This document shows positions 26,966 through 36,595 of a stretch of DNA of 64,000 bases, piece after piece; position 1 is the stretch's first letter, and each line of letters starts with the position of its first letter. The translations under genes were made by a program, and so were the position numbers. The notes under the pieces were generated by a model. The model was given only the letters and a program-made list of their open reading frames with translations. It did no database searches and had not been told where the DNA came from. Source of the DNA: Syntrophaceae bacterium (GTDB taxonomy: Bacteria; Desulfobacterota; Syntrophia; Syntrophales; Smithellaceae); the NCBI GenBank assembly GCA_018436925.1, contig JAHDKI010000006.1, positions 1 through 64,000 on the forward strand. Direction: 5' to 3'.

Positions 26966-27611
26966 CCTTCTTTTGTTTTAGAAACTTTTTCTGCCGCAAC
27001 GATGGCGCGATGACGATCACTGCATCTTCTTTTCATCAGAGGCAGAGCCTTGGTAAGTCATCAAAGGAAAGTGAATCAACGTCAGAGGCACTATGCGGAC
27101 TTTTCTTTTTGAAATCAAGAATTTTTATCCAAAGGTCGCCAGGCACGTGATTATTTTAGGGGATTCCCATACAGCCCCCTGAAGTCATGCCCCGGTGCAA
27201 CTACTGTTTTTTCTTGAAATGTTTTTAAGAAGTTGTATATTGAGCGCCGAATTTCAAATAGCATCACCGTAAAGTTTTTAACAATTGTATTGTCCTCAGA
27301 GCGAAGCGCAGGAGGATCATGACACATCTGAAACACCCATCATTACATATTTACATATCTTTTAACGAGGGCAGGCGAACGGTTATTTCAAGACCTGGGC
27401 CCCATTATTCTTTCTGAAAGCGGCAAACTGATTGCGCCAGAAAATGACTGTAAGTTGATGGAATGAGGAGAAACTTATTATTTTAGGGGCGACCATTATA
27501 GCCCCATTAAACAAGCATCATTACGAAAATATAAAAATATTTTGGGGTGGTGAAAACTGATATCTCAAGACCGACCGCAATTACTCATTAACGCATAAGG
27601 ACTCGGATACT
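26966..27611. other. Upstream region of the Qat island with two imperfect direct repeats
   Basis: Two related segments occur: 27150-27179 and 27478-27509 both begin TTATTTTAGGGG and end in AGCCCC, forming small hairpins (for example GGGGC/GCCCC around 27485-27504). Each is followed further downstream by 'catcattac' and later 'tcaagacc', at 27339/27388 and 27516/27565. The two copies differ in spacing. The second ends just before the first Qat gene, so these may be regulatory or island-border repeats. No gene is supported here. Confidence 0.5.
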
Positions 27612-29468
27612 ATGTGGGCAGATAATGAAACAGACCAAGACCTTTTAGGGTTCTCTATTCACGCACAACTGCTAAAATCCATCATAACAGATCCTAGCAT
27701 GCTCCCTGTTACTGTTGGTCTTTTTGGTGACTGGGGAGGCGGCAAGTCAAGTATCCTCAAAATTCTTCAACGAGATCTTCTTGCAGACGAAAACTTTGCT
27801 GTCATTTACTTCAACAGTTGGGTCTTTGAAGGATACGATGACGCGAAGAGTGCAATTCTTACAACTCTTCTTAATGAGCTTAGGGAGCATCGTAAACTCA
27901 AGCACATTATAGGCGACGAGGCAAAAGACTTATTGAGGAGAGTAAGTTGGATGAAGCTTCTGAAGTATGGTGCATCGGCAGGATTGGCTTATCTGACGGC
28001 GAATCCTTTGCCTTTGTTAATGGCCGAAGGTTCACTTCCAACCGATCAACTTATCAAACAAGATAAGGCGGGAGAAGAAATCAGCGCACCAACTTTGAAA
28101 ATTGATGATTTGTTAAAGAAGTCTCAGGAATCGATTGAAAGCATTAGGTCTTTTCGCGCGGACTTCCAGAAGTTAATCAACAAAACAGAACTGAAGGCCC
28201 TAGTCATTCTAATCGACGATTTGGACCGGTGCTCACCAGAACGTTTGATACAAAACCTTGAGGCAATCAAGCTTTTCTTAAATGTTGATCATACCGCATT
28301 CATTGTCGCTACGGATCGTCGAATTGTGGAAAATGCGATTCGAATTAGGTATGCTGAATTATTCACTGGAGAGAAAGGGGCTACTTCTGGTGATGCGCTC
28401 GTTACTGATTACTTGGAAAAGCTGATTCAAGTGCCCTATACGTTGCCCAAGTTGGCCCCGCATGAGGTACGCTCATACTTGTGTATGCTATTTCTCAAGA
28501 AGTATCTGCCTGAATCAAAGTTTTTAGAAGTACTTCAGAAATATTTACGGTTTCTTATAAGAGAACGCTATGCTTCTTTCCAGATCGGAGATGAAATCAA
28601 ATCTCTCGAAGATGGACCAACAAGCACAGCCGTTATTGATAGTATGCGTTTAGTCGATGCCTGTTCTGATGCAATAACGGATGGGTTAAAAGGTAATCCA
28701 AGACAGATTAAGAGATTCCTTAACGCTTTTTGGCTGAGGAAAGAATTGGCACGCGTTGCAAATATACCAAACCTGAAAGACCATATTTTAATCAAACTAA
28801 TGGTCTTGGAATACATGAGCAGCGATCGCTTCGATGATTTGTATCAATGGCACCGTTCCTCTGCTGATGGTACCGCCCAGCCGCTGTGTGAACTAGAGAA
28901 TGCTGAAAGTGTTGAGGCAATACCCGAAAAATATACGAAATGGGGACTACCACGCCTGTGGAAATGGTTGAATACAGAACCAAGACTAGCAAACGAAGAT
29001 CTACGTGATTATTTCTGGGTCGCAAGAAGCGCTATTTCGGATACACTTACCGGTGTACGGCTAATGACACAGGCTATGCGAACTTGCGCAGAGGAGTTAC
29101 TTTCAAAAGTAGAAACTGAAAGACATAATGGTGTTGCAATGTTTGCGTCGCTTTTGGAGGATGAACAGGAAGGTGTTCTTGGGATTGTAAAACGACATGC
29201 AATGCAGGATTTCAAGGATGATGCCGCTCTTCGTTCAATGCTTGATCTTGCGGCGAATGGACATCTAAATGGGGCGGAAACTTTTTCTAAGTGTGTGGAT
29301 CGCATTGGCGCAGCCAAGCTCAGTCCAGGATTTGGTATTACATTACGCGCGTTTAGAGTTGAAATGGAAAATCGCGCATCAGTATTAGTAGGGCAAGTGA
29401 GAGACACCCTCTCAAAAACTGATACACCTGTAGGCCGCGCTTTGCAGAATAAAACGAAGAGAAAATAA
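27612..29468 (+). CDS. qatA: QatA: KAP-family P-loop ATPase of the Qat anti-phage system
   Basis: 618 residues. The KAP-type P-loop is clear: Walker A GDWGGGKS (39-46), SWVFEGY after the second strand, Walker B VILIDDLDRC (198-207) and VATDRR. A helical hydrophobic stretch at about 116-137 lies inside the ATPase, as is usual in KAP proteins. Gene order KAP ATPase, small protein, QueC-like, TatD-like is that of QatABCD, described by Gao and colleagues in 2020 as an antiviral system; the ATPase is its first gene. The gene is much richer in A/T than the flanking chromosome, suggesting transfer. Confidence 0.9.
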   Translation: MWADNETDQDLLGFSIHAQLLKSIITDPSMLPVTVGLFGDWGGGKSSILKILQRDLLADENFAVIYFNSWVFEGYDDAKSAILTTLLNELREHRKLKHIIGDEAKDLLRRVSWMKLLKYGASAGLAYLTANPLPLLMAEGSLPTDQLIKQDKAGEEISAPTLKIDDLLKKSQESIESIRSFRADFQKLINKTELKALVILIDDLDRCSPERLIQNLEAIKLFLNVDHTAFIVATDRRIVENAIRIRYAELFTGEKGATSGDALVTDYLEKLIQVPYTLPKLAPHEVRSYLCMLFLKKYLPESKFLEVLQKYLRFLIRERYASFQIGDEIKSLEDGPTSTAVIDSMRLVDACSDAITDGLKGNPRQIKRFLNAFWLRKELARVANIPNLKDHILIKLMVLEYMSSDRFDDLYQWHRSSADGTAQPLCELENAESVEAIPEKYTKWGLPRLWKWLNTEPRLANEDLRDYFWVARSAISDTLTGVRLMTQAMRTCAEELLSKVETERHNGVAMFASLLEDEQEGVLGIVKRHAMQDFKDDAALRSMLDLAANGHLNGAETFSKCVDRIGAAKLSPGFGITLRAFRVEMENRASVLVGQVRDTLSKTDTPVGRALQNKTKRK

Positions 29469-29470
29469 TA

Positions 29471-30253
29471 ATGGGAACTTCGAAAGTATATGGCAGTCCG
29501 AAATGGCCAGGCGTGAACGCTGCTGTAAGTAATGCTGCGTCTTCAGGCCACCTTTCCATAAGTAAAGCCAAGGCTGCCATTGGTGAATTCGCTAACGCTT
29601 ACATGAAGTATCTTTCTTCCGGGGCAGACACTTCAATTATAAGTGGTGGTGGCGGCATTGTTGGAGGGCGACAAAGTCGGTCTACAGGTGGAGGCAGTGG
29701 TGGTGCGACCAAACTGCGCGTTGCGAGCAGCGGAGCGCGTTTAGCTCATTTCATCAGCACAGCTAGTAAATCGGGTCTTGATACTGCACTTCAGGAATTT
29801 GACCTATCTGATCTACGCGACAAACCCCTTGAGGTGTTTCTTGATTTGGTTGCAGAACGCCTCGCTGGTGAGGGCGGCCTACTTGATGACGAGGCTTTAA
29901 ATCGCGCAATGGCCGAAACGGTCAATGAACTAGCTGAGTCAGTACATTCTGTTGCCGAATTGGACGCATTACTTACGAATGAGGATATTGACGTTGAGGC
30001 GGTTCTACATATTTATTATGCAAACATCTTAGCTGCCAATTTCGAGCAGAAAGAATACAGCACTGTAAGGGACAAGATTTCATCTGCGAGCACGAGCGAG
30101 TTTTTTGTACGGGCTCGCGGAATTATACTGGCGATTGTGCGTGATGAACTTTCAAGAGAGAGAAATTTGACTAAGATCGACTGGAATAGTGAAGAGGGTC
30201 AACGTATGGCAGATGAAATTAACCAAGAAGTATTAGGAATCTTGATCCCATGA
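29471..30253 (+). CDS. qatB: QatB: conserved component of the Qat anti-phage system
   Basis: 260 residues with the start MGTSKVYGSP and a Gly-rich linker (about 57-78: SGGGG and GGGSGG) typical of QatB. The rest is mostly helical with no catalytic motif. It begins 2 bp after qatA and its stop overlaps the qatC start (ATGA), so all are translationally linked. Its molecular role is not known. Identification rests mainly on the operon position. Confidence 0.83.
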   Translation: MGTSKVYGSPKWPGVNAAVSNAASSGHLSISKAKAAIGEFANAYMKYLSSGADTSIISGGGGIVGGRQSRSTGGGSGGATKLRVASSGARLAHFISTASKSGLDTALQEFDLSDLRDKPLEVFLDLVAERLAGEGGLLDDEALNRAMAETVNELAESVHSVAELDALLTNEDIDVEAVLHIYYANILAANFEQKEYSTVRDKISSASTSEFFVRARGIILAIVRDELSRERNLTKIDWNSEEGQRMADEINQEVLGILIP

Positions 30254-31578
30254 ACAGAATTACTGTGCAATTGAAAGCTGGGAATCCATACAAATCAGGT
30301 TCAGCCGTGTATCTCGATCTTAACAATGGTCAGCGAATACAACTGGGCTTCAACGTCGAAGACCTTGCGCGTACCCGGGGTCCATTCGATCAGAATGCGG
30401 CGGAATTCGCTTATTTTACATCAGTGATATACGGGTGCGATAGAGCAGTTAATCGGGAAAATTACGATGGTGATCGCTGGACTAGGGAATTTGCAGTGCA
30501 AATTCCTGTAGCTGACCCTACAAAATGGGCGTCCGCATCAATTTATATCGAACCCATGATAGAGTTTCTCACTGGTGACATCTGGCATCTTGATTTTGTG
30601 AATGCACCAACGCCTCTGTTTGGTCGGGAATTCAGAATTGAACGAAACAACTTTCGGCGGTCAAGACGCGTTCACGGCGCTGCAGTGTCACTCTATTCAG
30701 GCGGGTTAGACTCTTTAATCGGCGTCATCAATTGGCTTGAATATAACCCGACTGCAAGTATTGTTCTTGCTTCAACTTACGATCCTCAAGCGGAGAACGC
30801 CCGTATAGATCAAGAACGTTTGCTTCCGTTTCTGGATAGAAATTACCCTCGTCGTATACAGCGCTATGTTTCACGAATAGGTTTGTGTAGTGGTGGGGAA
30901 GACATAAGTTTCCGAAGTCGATCATTAGCATTTATAGGCAACGCGGTCTTGGCAGCAAGTTTTCTCGGTGAGAATACACAGATCTTAATTCCCGAAAACG
31001 GTGCAATCGCAATAAACTATCCATTAACTCCCGCACGGAGGGGCTCCCTCAGTACACGAACAGTTCACCCATACTTTATCTCGATGTTAGGCAAACTTCT
31101 GGATACTCTTGGACTACGATATCCACTAAATAATCCGTACTTGCTGAAGACTAAGGGCGAAATGATGCAAGAATGTGCAAACGCCACATTACTCCGAACA
31201 GCCTATTCATGCTCTGTATCTTGTGGCAAACGTGGTTACAGTAGACGATACTGGGAAGATCGAAATGCCGGCCAGTGTGGGGCATGTGTTCCATGTATCT
31301 TCCGTCGTGCAGCAATAAACAGTGCAAACTTTCCGACCGAGTTATATGGATTTAGCCTCACTGCAGGGCCTGCTCTTCATAGAATTTTATCCCAACCCAA
31401 TCACGATGTTTCGTCTGTTATAGATTTTATAGAGAGAAATGATGATATCGAGACAATCTGGCGGACGCTTAGATCAAGCGCACCTTTGGACGTAGCGATG
31501 AAGAGGCAGTATACGTCATTGATCGTGCGACTTCGTGACGAAGTGAAGGATTGGCTTCACAACATGGGCATTATATAG
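30250..31578 (+). CDS. qatC: QatC: QueC-like PP-loop ATPase of the Qat system
   Basis: 442 residues. The PP-loop SLYSGGLDSLIG (147-158) is that of QueC-like ATPases, and the C-terminal cysteine cluster (CSVSCGKRGY then CGACVPC) matches the QueC zinc site. True QueC makes preQ0 and is about 230 residues; this longer form, without queC pathway neighbours, is the Qat version that may modify a protein or nucleotide substrate. That substrate is unknown. Confidence 0.9.
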   Translation: MNRITVQLKAGNPYKSGSAVYLDLNNGQRIQLGFNVEDLARTRGPFDQNAAEFAYFTSVIYGCDRAVNRENYDGDRWTREFAVQIPVADPTKWASASIYIEPMIEFLTGDIWHLDFVNAPTPLFGREFRIERNNFRRSRRVHGAAVSLYSGGLDSLIGVINWLEYNPTASIVLASTYDPQAENARIDQERLLPFLDRNYPRRIQRYVSRIGLCSGGEDISFRSRSLAFIGNAVLAASFLGENTQILIPENGAIAINYPLTPARRGSLSTRTVHPYFISMLGKLLDTLGLRYPLNNPYLLKTKGEMMQECANATLLRTAYSCSVSCGKRGYSRRYWEDRNAGQCGACVPCIFRRAAINSANFPTELYGFSLTAGPALHRILSQPNHDVSSVIDFIERNDDIETIWRTLRSSAPLDVAMKRQYTSLIVRLRDEVKDWLHNMGII

Positions 31579-31585
31579 GTCTTGC

Positions 31586-32299
31586 ATGTTTTTTGATACT
31601 CACTGTCATATCGATCTCTTTGATGATCCAATAAAAATAGCCCAATCTTATGAGAACGCAAATGCAAGTTGTGTTATGGCAACAATGATGCCGAGCCACT
31701 ATCAGATGGCATTGCCATATCTGCAACCATTCAAAGCAATCATGCCTGCACTGGGCATGCATCCACTACGAGCCCATGAGTGCAAAAAAGAGATAAAGAT
31801 GTTTATCGATCATGCGCGTTCTTCAGATTACATTGGAGAAATAGGATTGGACTTCTCTGCAGAGGGTAAGAAAACAAAGCAGGAGCAAATAACCATCTTA
31901 AAAACAATTTTACCATATCTTAGAAATGGGAAATTTGTAACCGTCCATAGCAGAAACGCACACGAAGAATTGGCATGTCTTCTCGATGATTATCATGTGG
32001 GTCCGGTATGTTTTCACTACTTCATCGGTGGTACCCAAGCTGCGATCGAATTGACAGCAAAAGGTCATTATTTCTCAGTGAACGGAAATATGTTGCGTAA
32101 CAAGCATCGATATTTGATTGATGCTGTTCATCGAGATAATATCCTTGTAGAATCAGATGGACCATTTCTAACAAAACAGCCACTGACAATGATAGGACAT
32201 ATATACGATGAATTAGGTAATATATGGCATACTGATAAGCATGTTACGGAAGAAATTATTTCTCTCAATTTTGGTAGATGTCGGACAATTTTCTCATAG
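31586..32299 (+). CDS. qatD: QatD: TatD-like metal-dependent nuclease of the Qat system
   Basis: 237 residues of TatD fold. Metal ligands: DTHCHID (His6, His8), GEIGLD (Glu85), TVHSR (His121), CFHYF (His144) and ESDGPFL (Asp191). The site is complete, so it is probably an active DNase or phosphoesterase. It follows qatC by 7 bp with no other gene between, and is the last core Qat gene. Confidence 0.9.
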   Translation: MFFDTHCHIDLFDDPIKIAQSYENANASCVMATMMPSHYQMALPYLQPFKAIMPALGMHPLRAHECKKEIKMFIDHARSSDYIGEIGLDFSAEGKKTKQEQITILKTILPYLRNGKFVTVHSRNAHEELACLLDDYHVGPVCFHYFIGGTQAAIELTAKGHYFSVNGNMLRNKHRYLIDAVHRDNILVESDGPFLTKQPLTMIGHIYDELGNIWHTDKHVTEEIISLNFGRCRTIFS

Positions 32300-32367
32300 T
32301 AATTAATGATAATCATTTTGAATGCATAAAGCTTTGAATACTTATTCCAAACGAGGAGGAAAAAACT

Positions 32368-32643
32368 ATGACCAAACTTCCCAGTAGACAAGAAATCATT
32401 GAGTTAGCCAAGCAGCTCGCAACACCCATTGATTTTACAAAATTGGAAGAAGCAGGAATAATTGAAAAGAAAGGGGCTTGGTTCAAAATTAAAAATCTAA
32501 AGAACCTTCCAGAGTATGCGTCGCGACAAGTTAGATCAATCAAGACGGATAGTAGAGGTAACTGCTATGTACAGTTCCCCAAATCATGGAAAAGAGCGCA
32601 AGTGCTTTACAGGAGAATGACGGGAAAAGCATACAATAAATAA
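32368..32643 (+). CDS. Small basic protein downstream of qatD, unknown
   Basis: 91 residues with a strong GAGGAGGAAA ribosome site before the ATG at 32368. Sequence is basic at its C terminus (KSWKRAQVLYRRMTGKAYNK), with no recognisable domain; the middle (KIKNLKNLPEYASRQVRSI) looks like a small nucleic-acid-binding or helical protein. Same A/T-rich composition as the Qat genes and 68 bp from qatD, so it arrived with the island. It could be an accessory Qat component, a regulator or an unrelated passenger. Confidence 0.65.
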   Translation: MTKLPSRQEIIELAKQLATPIDFTKLEEAGIIEKKGAWFKIKNLKNLPEYASRQVRSIKTDSRGNCYVQFPKSWKRAQVLYRRMTGKAYNK

Positions 32644-32872
32644 AAAAACAAGAATGCTGTAAATGAACAGGCTTTATTATTGCGGGAGCACATAGGGAAG
32701 TTCAGGGGACACAACACTTAATTCCATGTAAAAGAGGCAGGAAGATGCGCTCTCCTTCTTTCTCAGAAAATGAAATATTGAATTGCCGACCGGCTTTTGG
32801 CAAACACAGGACGCGCGCCGGAAAAGGCCCATGGGCGGAGACGATTCAACCTGATCCACAGGCGTTGTATTG
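32644..32872. other. Right border region of the Qat island
   Basis: 229 bp with no gene. It contains caggggacacaacactta at about 32703, a type of sequence I associate with REP/RAYT-related intergenic elements in related bacteria, although this is a weak memory-based match. Base composition returns to that of the chromosome across this interval, so the island ends near here. Confidence 0.3.
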
Positions 32873-33328
32873 TCACCGCGGAAGATAATCGCCGCGGTTG
32901 AATTTGATGGTTTCAACGGTGGAGGTGACCAAAAGACGGTTGAGAAGGTCTTTGATCCCGCTTCCTTCAGGAAGGGTGTCCAGCAGGGGAAGCAATTCCG
33001 GTATCTGCTCTTCCATCTGACTGACAAGGGTTGCCGTTTGCTTCAGGCTGATCCGGGGATCTTCCATCTGCGCCGAATACGTCTCCAGAAGGGTTAAAAA
33101 GCGGTCCATCCGGGTTAGGGTCTGTTTGGTGTCCGGCACGCTTGCCGGATCAAAGCGGATGCTGTCGATATTGATCATGGGCGGCAAGGCGGCGGGTTGC
33201 CCGGCTTTTGCCTGCGCCTGCCCCATCTTTTCGTTGAGGATGTCCTGAAAGCCTTCTCCGGAAACCTTTTGTAACTTCCCGGCGCTGCCCTGCTGAAGGG
33301 CGGAAATCTCATTGGATGTTATTTTCAT
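32873..33328 (-). CDS. Conserved-looking hypothetical protein
   Basis: 151 residues, hydrophilic, with a helix-rich C-terminal half (DRFLTLLETYSAQMED; SQMEEQIPELLPLLDTL; TIKFNRGDYL). No signal, no membrane segment, no catalytic motif. The N terminus with SGEGFQDILNEKMG resembles that of some flagellar hook-length type proteins, but this is weak and no flagellar gene is nearby, so I do not assign it. Codon use fits the flanking chromosome, not the Qat island. Confidence 0.6.
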   Translation of the reverse strand: MKITSNEISALQQGSAGKLQKVSGEGFQDILNEKMGQAQAKAGQPAALPPMINIDSIRFDPASVPDTKQTLTRMDRFLTLLETYSAQMEDPRISLKQTATLVSQMEEQIPELLPLLDTLPEGSGIKDLLNRLLVTSTVETIKFNRGDYLPR

Positions 33329-33506
33329 AGGTTCTCACCCTTTCCCTGATTTGCGTCAACCGTCTGAGAAGGATATCGGCAGAAATGCCGTGATCATTAA
33401 ATGTTAAACGAGAAAATGGGACCGGAGATAGATACGCCAGGAATTCCAGGTATTTTCAAGTTCGACCGGGCCGATCTGGCAAATATCAAACCGATCCCTT
33501 AGAGGG

Positions 33507-34544
33507 TCAGTGGTACTCCAGCACGGCAACCTTTTTGTCCAGGTAACTGGTCACGTAAACGCGGCCCTGGGCGTCGAGGGTCATGTAACGCGGTTCCCGA
33601 AAATCCGCCGCCTGCCACTGGCTTTTGAAGTTTCCCTGGGTGTCGAAGACCTGAACGCGGTTGTTGCCTGTGTCGCCCACATACACCAGATTCCGGCTCG
33701 TATCCAGAATCAGGCCGTGTGGAATGCTGAATTCTCCAGCTTGAGCGCCTTGCTTTCCCCACTTCCGAATGACGTTTCCATTCATGTCCATCACCACGAT
33801 GCGGGCGTTGTATTTGTCCGCCAGGTAAATCAGGTTTTCGCCGGGATGGTAAGCGAGCTGGCGCGGGCAGTTCAATGGTGTTTCACCCGTCCCGGTCGGC
33901 TTGATGACCGCAATGCCGGCAAGCGACTCGTTGCAGCGAAAAACCAGATGGTTGGCGGTATCGGATATAAGCAGCTCGCCCGGCGCGCGAAAAGCGAAAC
34001 CATGCGGCGCGAGCTTCTGGCTCGCTTGGGCGGGGATGACGGAAAAAGCGCCGTTATGCGTCAGGCTTGAGGTTGCGGCGTTGATGCTATACCGGTGGAC
34101 CTCGCGTCGAATCTCATCGGCCAGAAAAATGACGTCGGCGGTTCCATTGCGATTGATCGCCAGACTGCGGATGGACGATAGACGCGCGGATAGGTCAAAC
34201 ATCGCCAGATGCTGGCCCGTCGGGGAAAGCATCTCCAGTTTTCCCCCGATATCCGAAACATAAAAATGACCGTTGCGGTCAAAATCAATCGCATAGGCGA
34301 TGACCTGGGTGTTCCAGGTTTGCACGCACTGCAAGCCGAACCGGAGCTGCAAATCTTCTCTTTTTCTGTCCTGCGCGCGGATGAGATGGCTGCCGTCCGG
34401 CAGGGTTCGGTCCGGCGCAACAATTTCTTTGCGCTTTTCCAATGTGATGATCTGGCTGTCCGCGGCGCAAACGCCGCACACCGTCAGGATCAGAAAGATC
34501 GTGGCAAACAACCCCGAAATGAGACGACCATACGATGACATCAA
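33507..34544 (-). CDS. Secreted NHL-repeat beta-propeller protein
   Basis: 345 residues with an N-terminal signal sequence (about 10-28) and repeats of NHL type: AYAIDFDRNGHFYVSD, HGFAFRAPGELLISD, LAYHPGENLIYLADK, HGLILDTSRNLVYVGD and MTLDAQGRVYVTS. Such beta-propellers bind ligands or act as scaffolds; no catalytic residues can be named. About 155 bp from the next gene upstream. Confidence 0.85.
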   Translation of the reverse strand: MMSSYGRLISGLFATIFLILTVCGVCAADSQIITLEKRKEIVAPDRTLPDGSHLIRAQDRKREDLQLRFGLQCVQTWNTQVIAYAIDFDRNGHFYVSDIGGKLEMLSPTGQHLAMFDLSARLSSIRSLAINRNGTADVIFLADEIRREVHRYSINAATSSLTHNGAFSVIPAQASQKLAPHGFAFRAPGELLISDTANHLVFRCNESLAGIAVIKPTGTGETPLNCPRQLAYHPGENLIYLADKYNARIVVMDMNGNVIRKWGKQGAQAGEFSIPHGLILDTSRNLVYVGDTGNNRVQVFDTQGNFKSQWQAADFREPRYMTLDAQGRVYVTSYLDKKVAVLEYH

Positions 34545-34699
34545 AAGGATTCTCCCCGGCTTTTGCGCCCCAAGCCAAATGTTTTTTGTAGATGATATCT
34601 ATCTTCCAGCGGCCTGCTATATAGGAAACCCCAACGCCCTTGTCAATGCAGGAAGCGGAAAAGCTTTTTAATTGTTCAGATCGAACCGGCTCGCCCGGA

Positions 34700-35644
34700 T
34701 TAAGTTCCAATTTTAACTGATAGGTCCGGCTTGTCCGCTTTGACTGCGGCGTAAAATGCGCCGATGCCTCCGCCGACAAGTGAAAATGCCAGATCTCCTT
34801 TCATGTAAGTCAGGATGGCGGGCAGTTGCCGCAGAAATTCCATGACGTCGAATGCATACCCGGCTTTAGCCGCTTCTTCACTGATGGCGTACCCCGCGAA
34901 AAACACCATGCCCAGAAAGACGGAAAGTATCGTTGCGGAAAATACGATGATCTGTATCGGCAAGCCGCCTTTTCCCGCCGCTTTTGTGGTTACCCAACCG
35001 ATGGCAAGGCCGACGGCAAGCGCAATCACCCAGTAGATCTTATTCGTTGCAATGATCACCCCGCCCCAAAGCAACGCTCCGACAATCGCCAGACCGATTG
35101 CCGCTGCCAGGGCCAGCGGGTAGTTGACGGGCAATGCCTCATAAGCCGCCTTGAACTCGTTGAGATTCTTCTTGAGGTCTTCAATGCACTTCGGACACAT
35201 GCGATCGACAATGCCATTGATCAAAACGGGGCCGTTGAGTTCTTTCGATCCGCATTCGCGGCACTTGAGGCCAGGCGCGGCGCTCATGGATTTGACGATG
35301 TTAAAGACGCCTGAAAATTGATTCACCATGACATCCGGTTTGGGATAGCCGAAAAGCCCCTTGGCCCATTTGAGTGAAACGATACCGTCGGCAATGTTGA
35401 CGGCCTTTTTTTTCAATTTAGACAGACTGACGCTTTTATCCTGATGGATGGCTTCCTTAAGAAGCCTGTCTTTGTTTGCGTCATCATAGCGTATTAGGCC
35501 CCAGATCGCTGTGCCATTGCCGTCGGGGCCTTCGAAAAACTGGACGGGATAATCCTCTTTCAGCGCGTAAAAGGATTGTTGTCCCGTGTCGTAAGGGATG
35601 CCCGCTTTTGTCGCCATTTCCTGAAGAACTTGAAGAGCTGACAT
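34700..35644 (-). CDS. Zinc-ribbon membrane protein, unknown function
   Basis: 314 residues. An N-terminal soluble part of about 125 residues is followed by a four-cysteine ribbon (CRECG at about 128 and CPKC about 22 residues later), an amphipathic helix and four membrane helices. The ribbon probably binds zinc and sits in the cytoplasm beside the membrane. I do not recognise the family. The ATG has AGGAGGAATGC just upstream. Confidence 0.7.
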   Translation of the reverse strand: MSALQVLQEMATKAGIPYDTGQQSFYALKEDYPVQFFEGPDGNGTAIWGLIRYDDANKDRLLKEAIHQDKSVSLSKLKKKAVNIADGIVSLKWAKGLFGYPKPDVMVNQFSGVFNIVKSMSAAPGLKCRECGSKELNGPVLINGIVDRMCPKCIEDLKKNLNEFKAAYEALPVNYPLALAAAIGLAIVGALLWGGVIIATNKIYWVIALAVGLAIGWVTTKAAGKGGLPIQIIVFSATILSVFLGMVFFAGYAISEEAAKAGYAFDVMEFLRQLPAILTYMKGDLAFSLVGGGIGAFYAAVKADKPDLSVKIGT

Positions 35645-35770
35645 AATGCATTCCTCCTGATCAGGGTGTGGGTTTGCATGAACTTATTTTTGTGCTTGAA
35701 GTGCTCGATGCGTTTCGTTTATATGAATCCCATCCGGAAATCAAATAGAATAAAGCGCGATAAAAAACGA

Positions 35771-35840
35771 CAGGGGAAACGATCTTCACCGGCTAAGCCG
35801 GCGGATCCACCCGGCGACCGGGAAACGGCCGAAGAATGCT
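35771..35840 (+). ncRNA. Possible structured leader (three-stem element)
   Basis: On the plus strand an outer stem (gatcttc around 35781 with gaagaat around 35831) encloses hairpins CCGGC-TAA-GCCGG (about 35789-35801) and CCCGG-CGA-CCGGG (about 35810-35822). It lies about 95 bp before the small membrane protein gene. It is not a c-di-GMP-I riboswitch: the GCAAAGC core is missing. This is a folding-by-eye proposal only. Confidence 0.3.
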
Positions 35841-35933
35841 AAGCGTCTTTAACGATCAGCGTGATGCCGTTTTTCGCTGCAGCGGAATTGCCGCCTATTC
35901 CTGAACCGCATTTCTTTGAATGGAGCTAAAAGA

Positions 35934-36251
35934 ATGAACACAGACAAAAAAAATGACATTTTCGAAATGAAACCATTCTCGATGACCCGGCCGGAAAAAG
36001 CGGTCTTTTTGATTGTCTTCTTGCTGATCGGAATACTCTATGAACAAAATGTGGTTGAATTTGGCGGAAGCGGACGAGGGCCGGCGGTATCGCTTTTCTA
36101 TTGGTACTTGACATGCATTCCTTACATATTCTTTTTTGGTGCCGGAATCGCCATGATTGCGATCCTTTTAATTCCCCATCTATTGGTATCGTATATTGTT
36201 TCAAAAATGACTTCTAAAATAGGTTCTGCAGTCTTTCGAAATCATCGATGA
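35934..36251 (+). CDS. Small two-helix membrane protein
   Basis: 105 residues with a charged N terminus and two membrane segments (about 22-40, KAVFLIVFLLIGILY; and about 57-90, LFYWYLTCIPYIFFFG continuing to the end of the second stretch). The ATG at 35934 has GGAG 9 bp upstream; a start at 35916 lacks one. No family recognised. A long stem-loop terminator follows at 36311. Confidence 0.6.
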   Translation: MNTDKKNDIFEMKPFSMTRPEKAVFLIVFLLIGILYEQNVVEFGGSGRGPAVSLFYWYLTCIPYIFFFGAGIAMIAILLIPHLLVSYIVSKMTSKIGSAVFRNHR

Positions 36252-36310
36252 TAAGTGATTAAAAATCTCTTTGATGATCAGCGTTGAATCTGCTGAATGA
36301 CCGGTCATGA

Positions 36311-36382
36311 GCCCTCATGACTCCCCAGGGGGCTCATCGCCGAAGGTTGTGCGGGCTTGGAAATTATCATGAGGGCGCTTTT
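36311..36382 (+). terminator. Long stem-loop with T-tract
   Basis: A 10-bp stem GCCCTCATGA/TCATGAGGGC (36311-36320 with 36367-36376) with a long loop that has its own GC-rich hairpin, followed by GCTTTT. It fits a terminator for the small membrane protein gene, though the loop is unusually long. Confidence 0.5.
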
Positions 36383-36595
36383 CTCAAACGGACCGGCGTG
36401 ACTTTTTTTTCAACAATCATTGGATCGGCCGGTCCCGATCCTCAAGAGAACACCCTTAAGTCTTTAAGGCCATGGGGTTATTTAATTATCTTGTCGCTGC
36501 AATCGCATTGCAACCCGACCGCCATGAAATACTTAATTTCCCAAGGGTGCCCTCTTGTCCGCCTATACGGAATCCGAATCCTGCGAAAACGGATT

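Noticed and set aside
35771..35840. Cyclic di-GMP-I riboswitch
   Set aside because: The conserved GCAAAGC core and the receptor pairing are missing.
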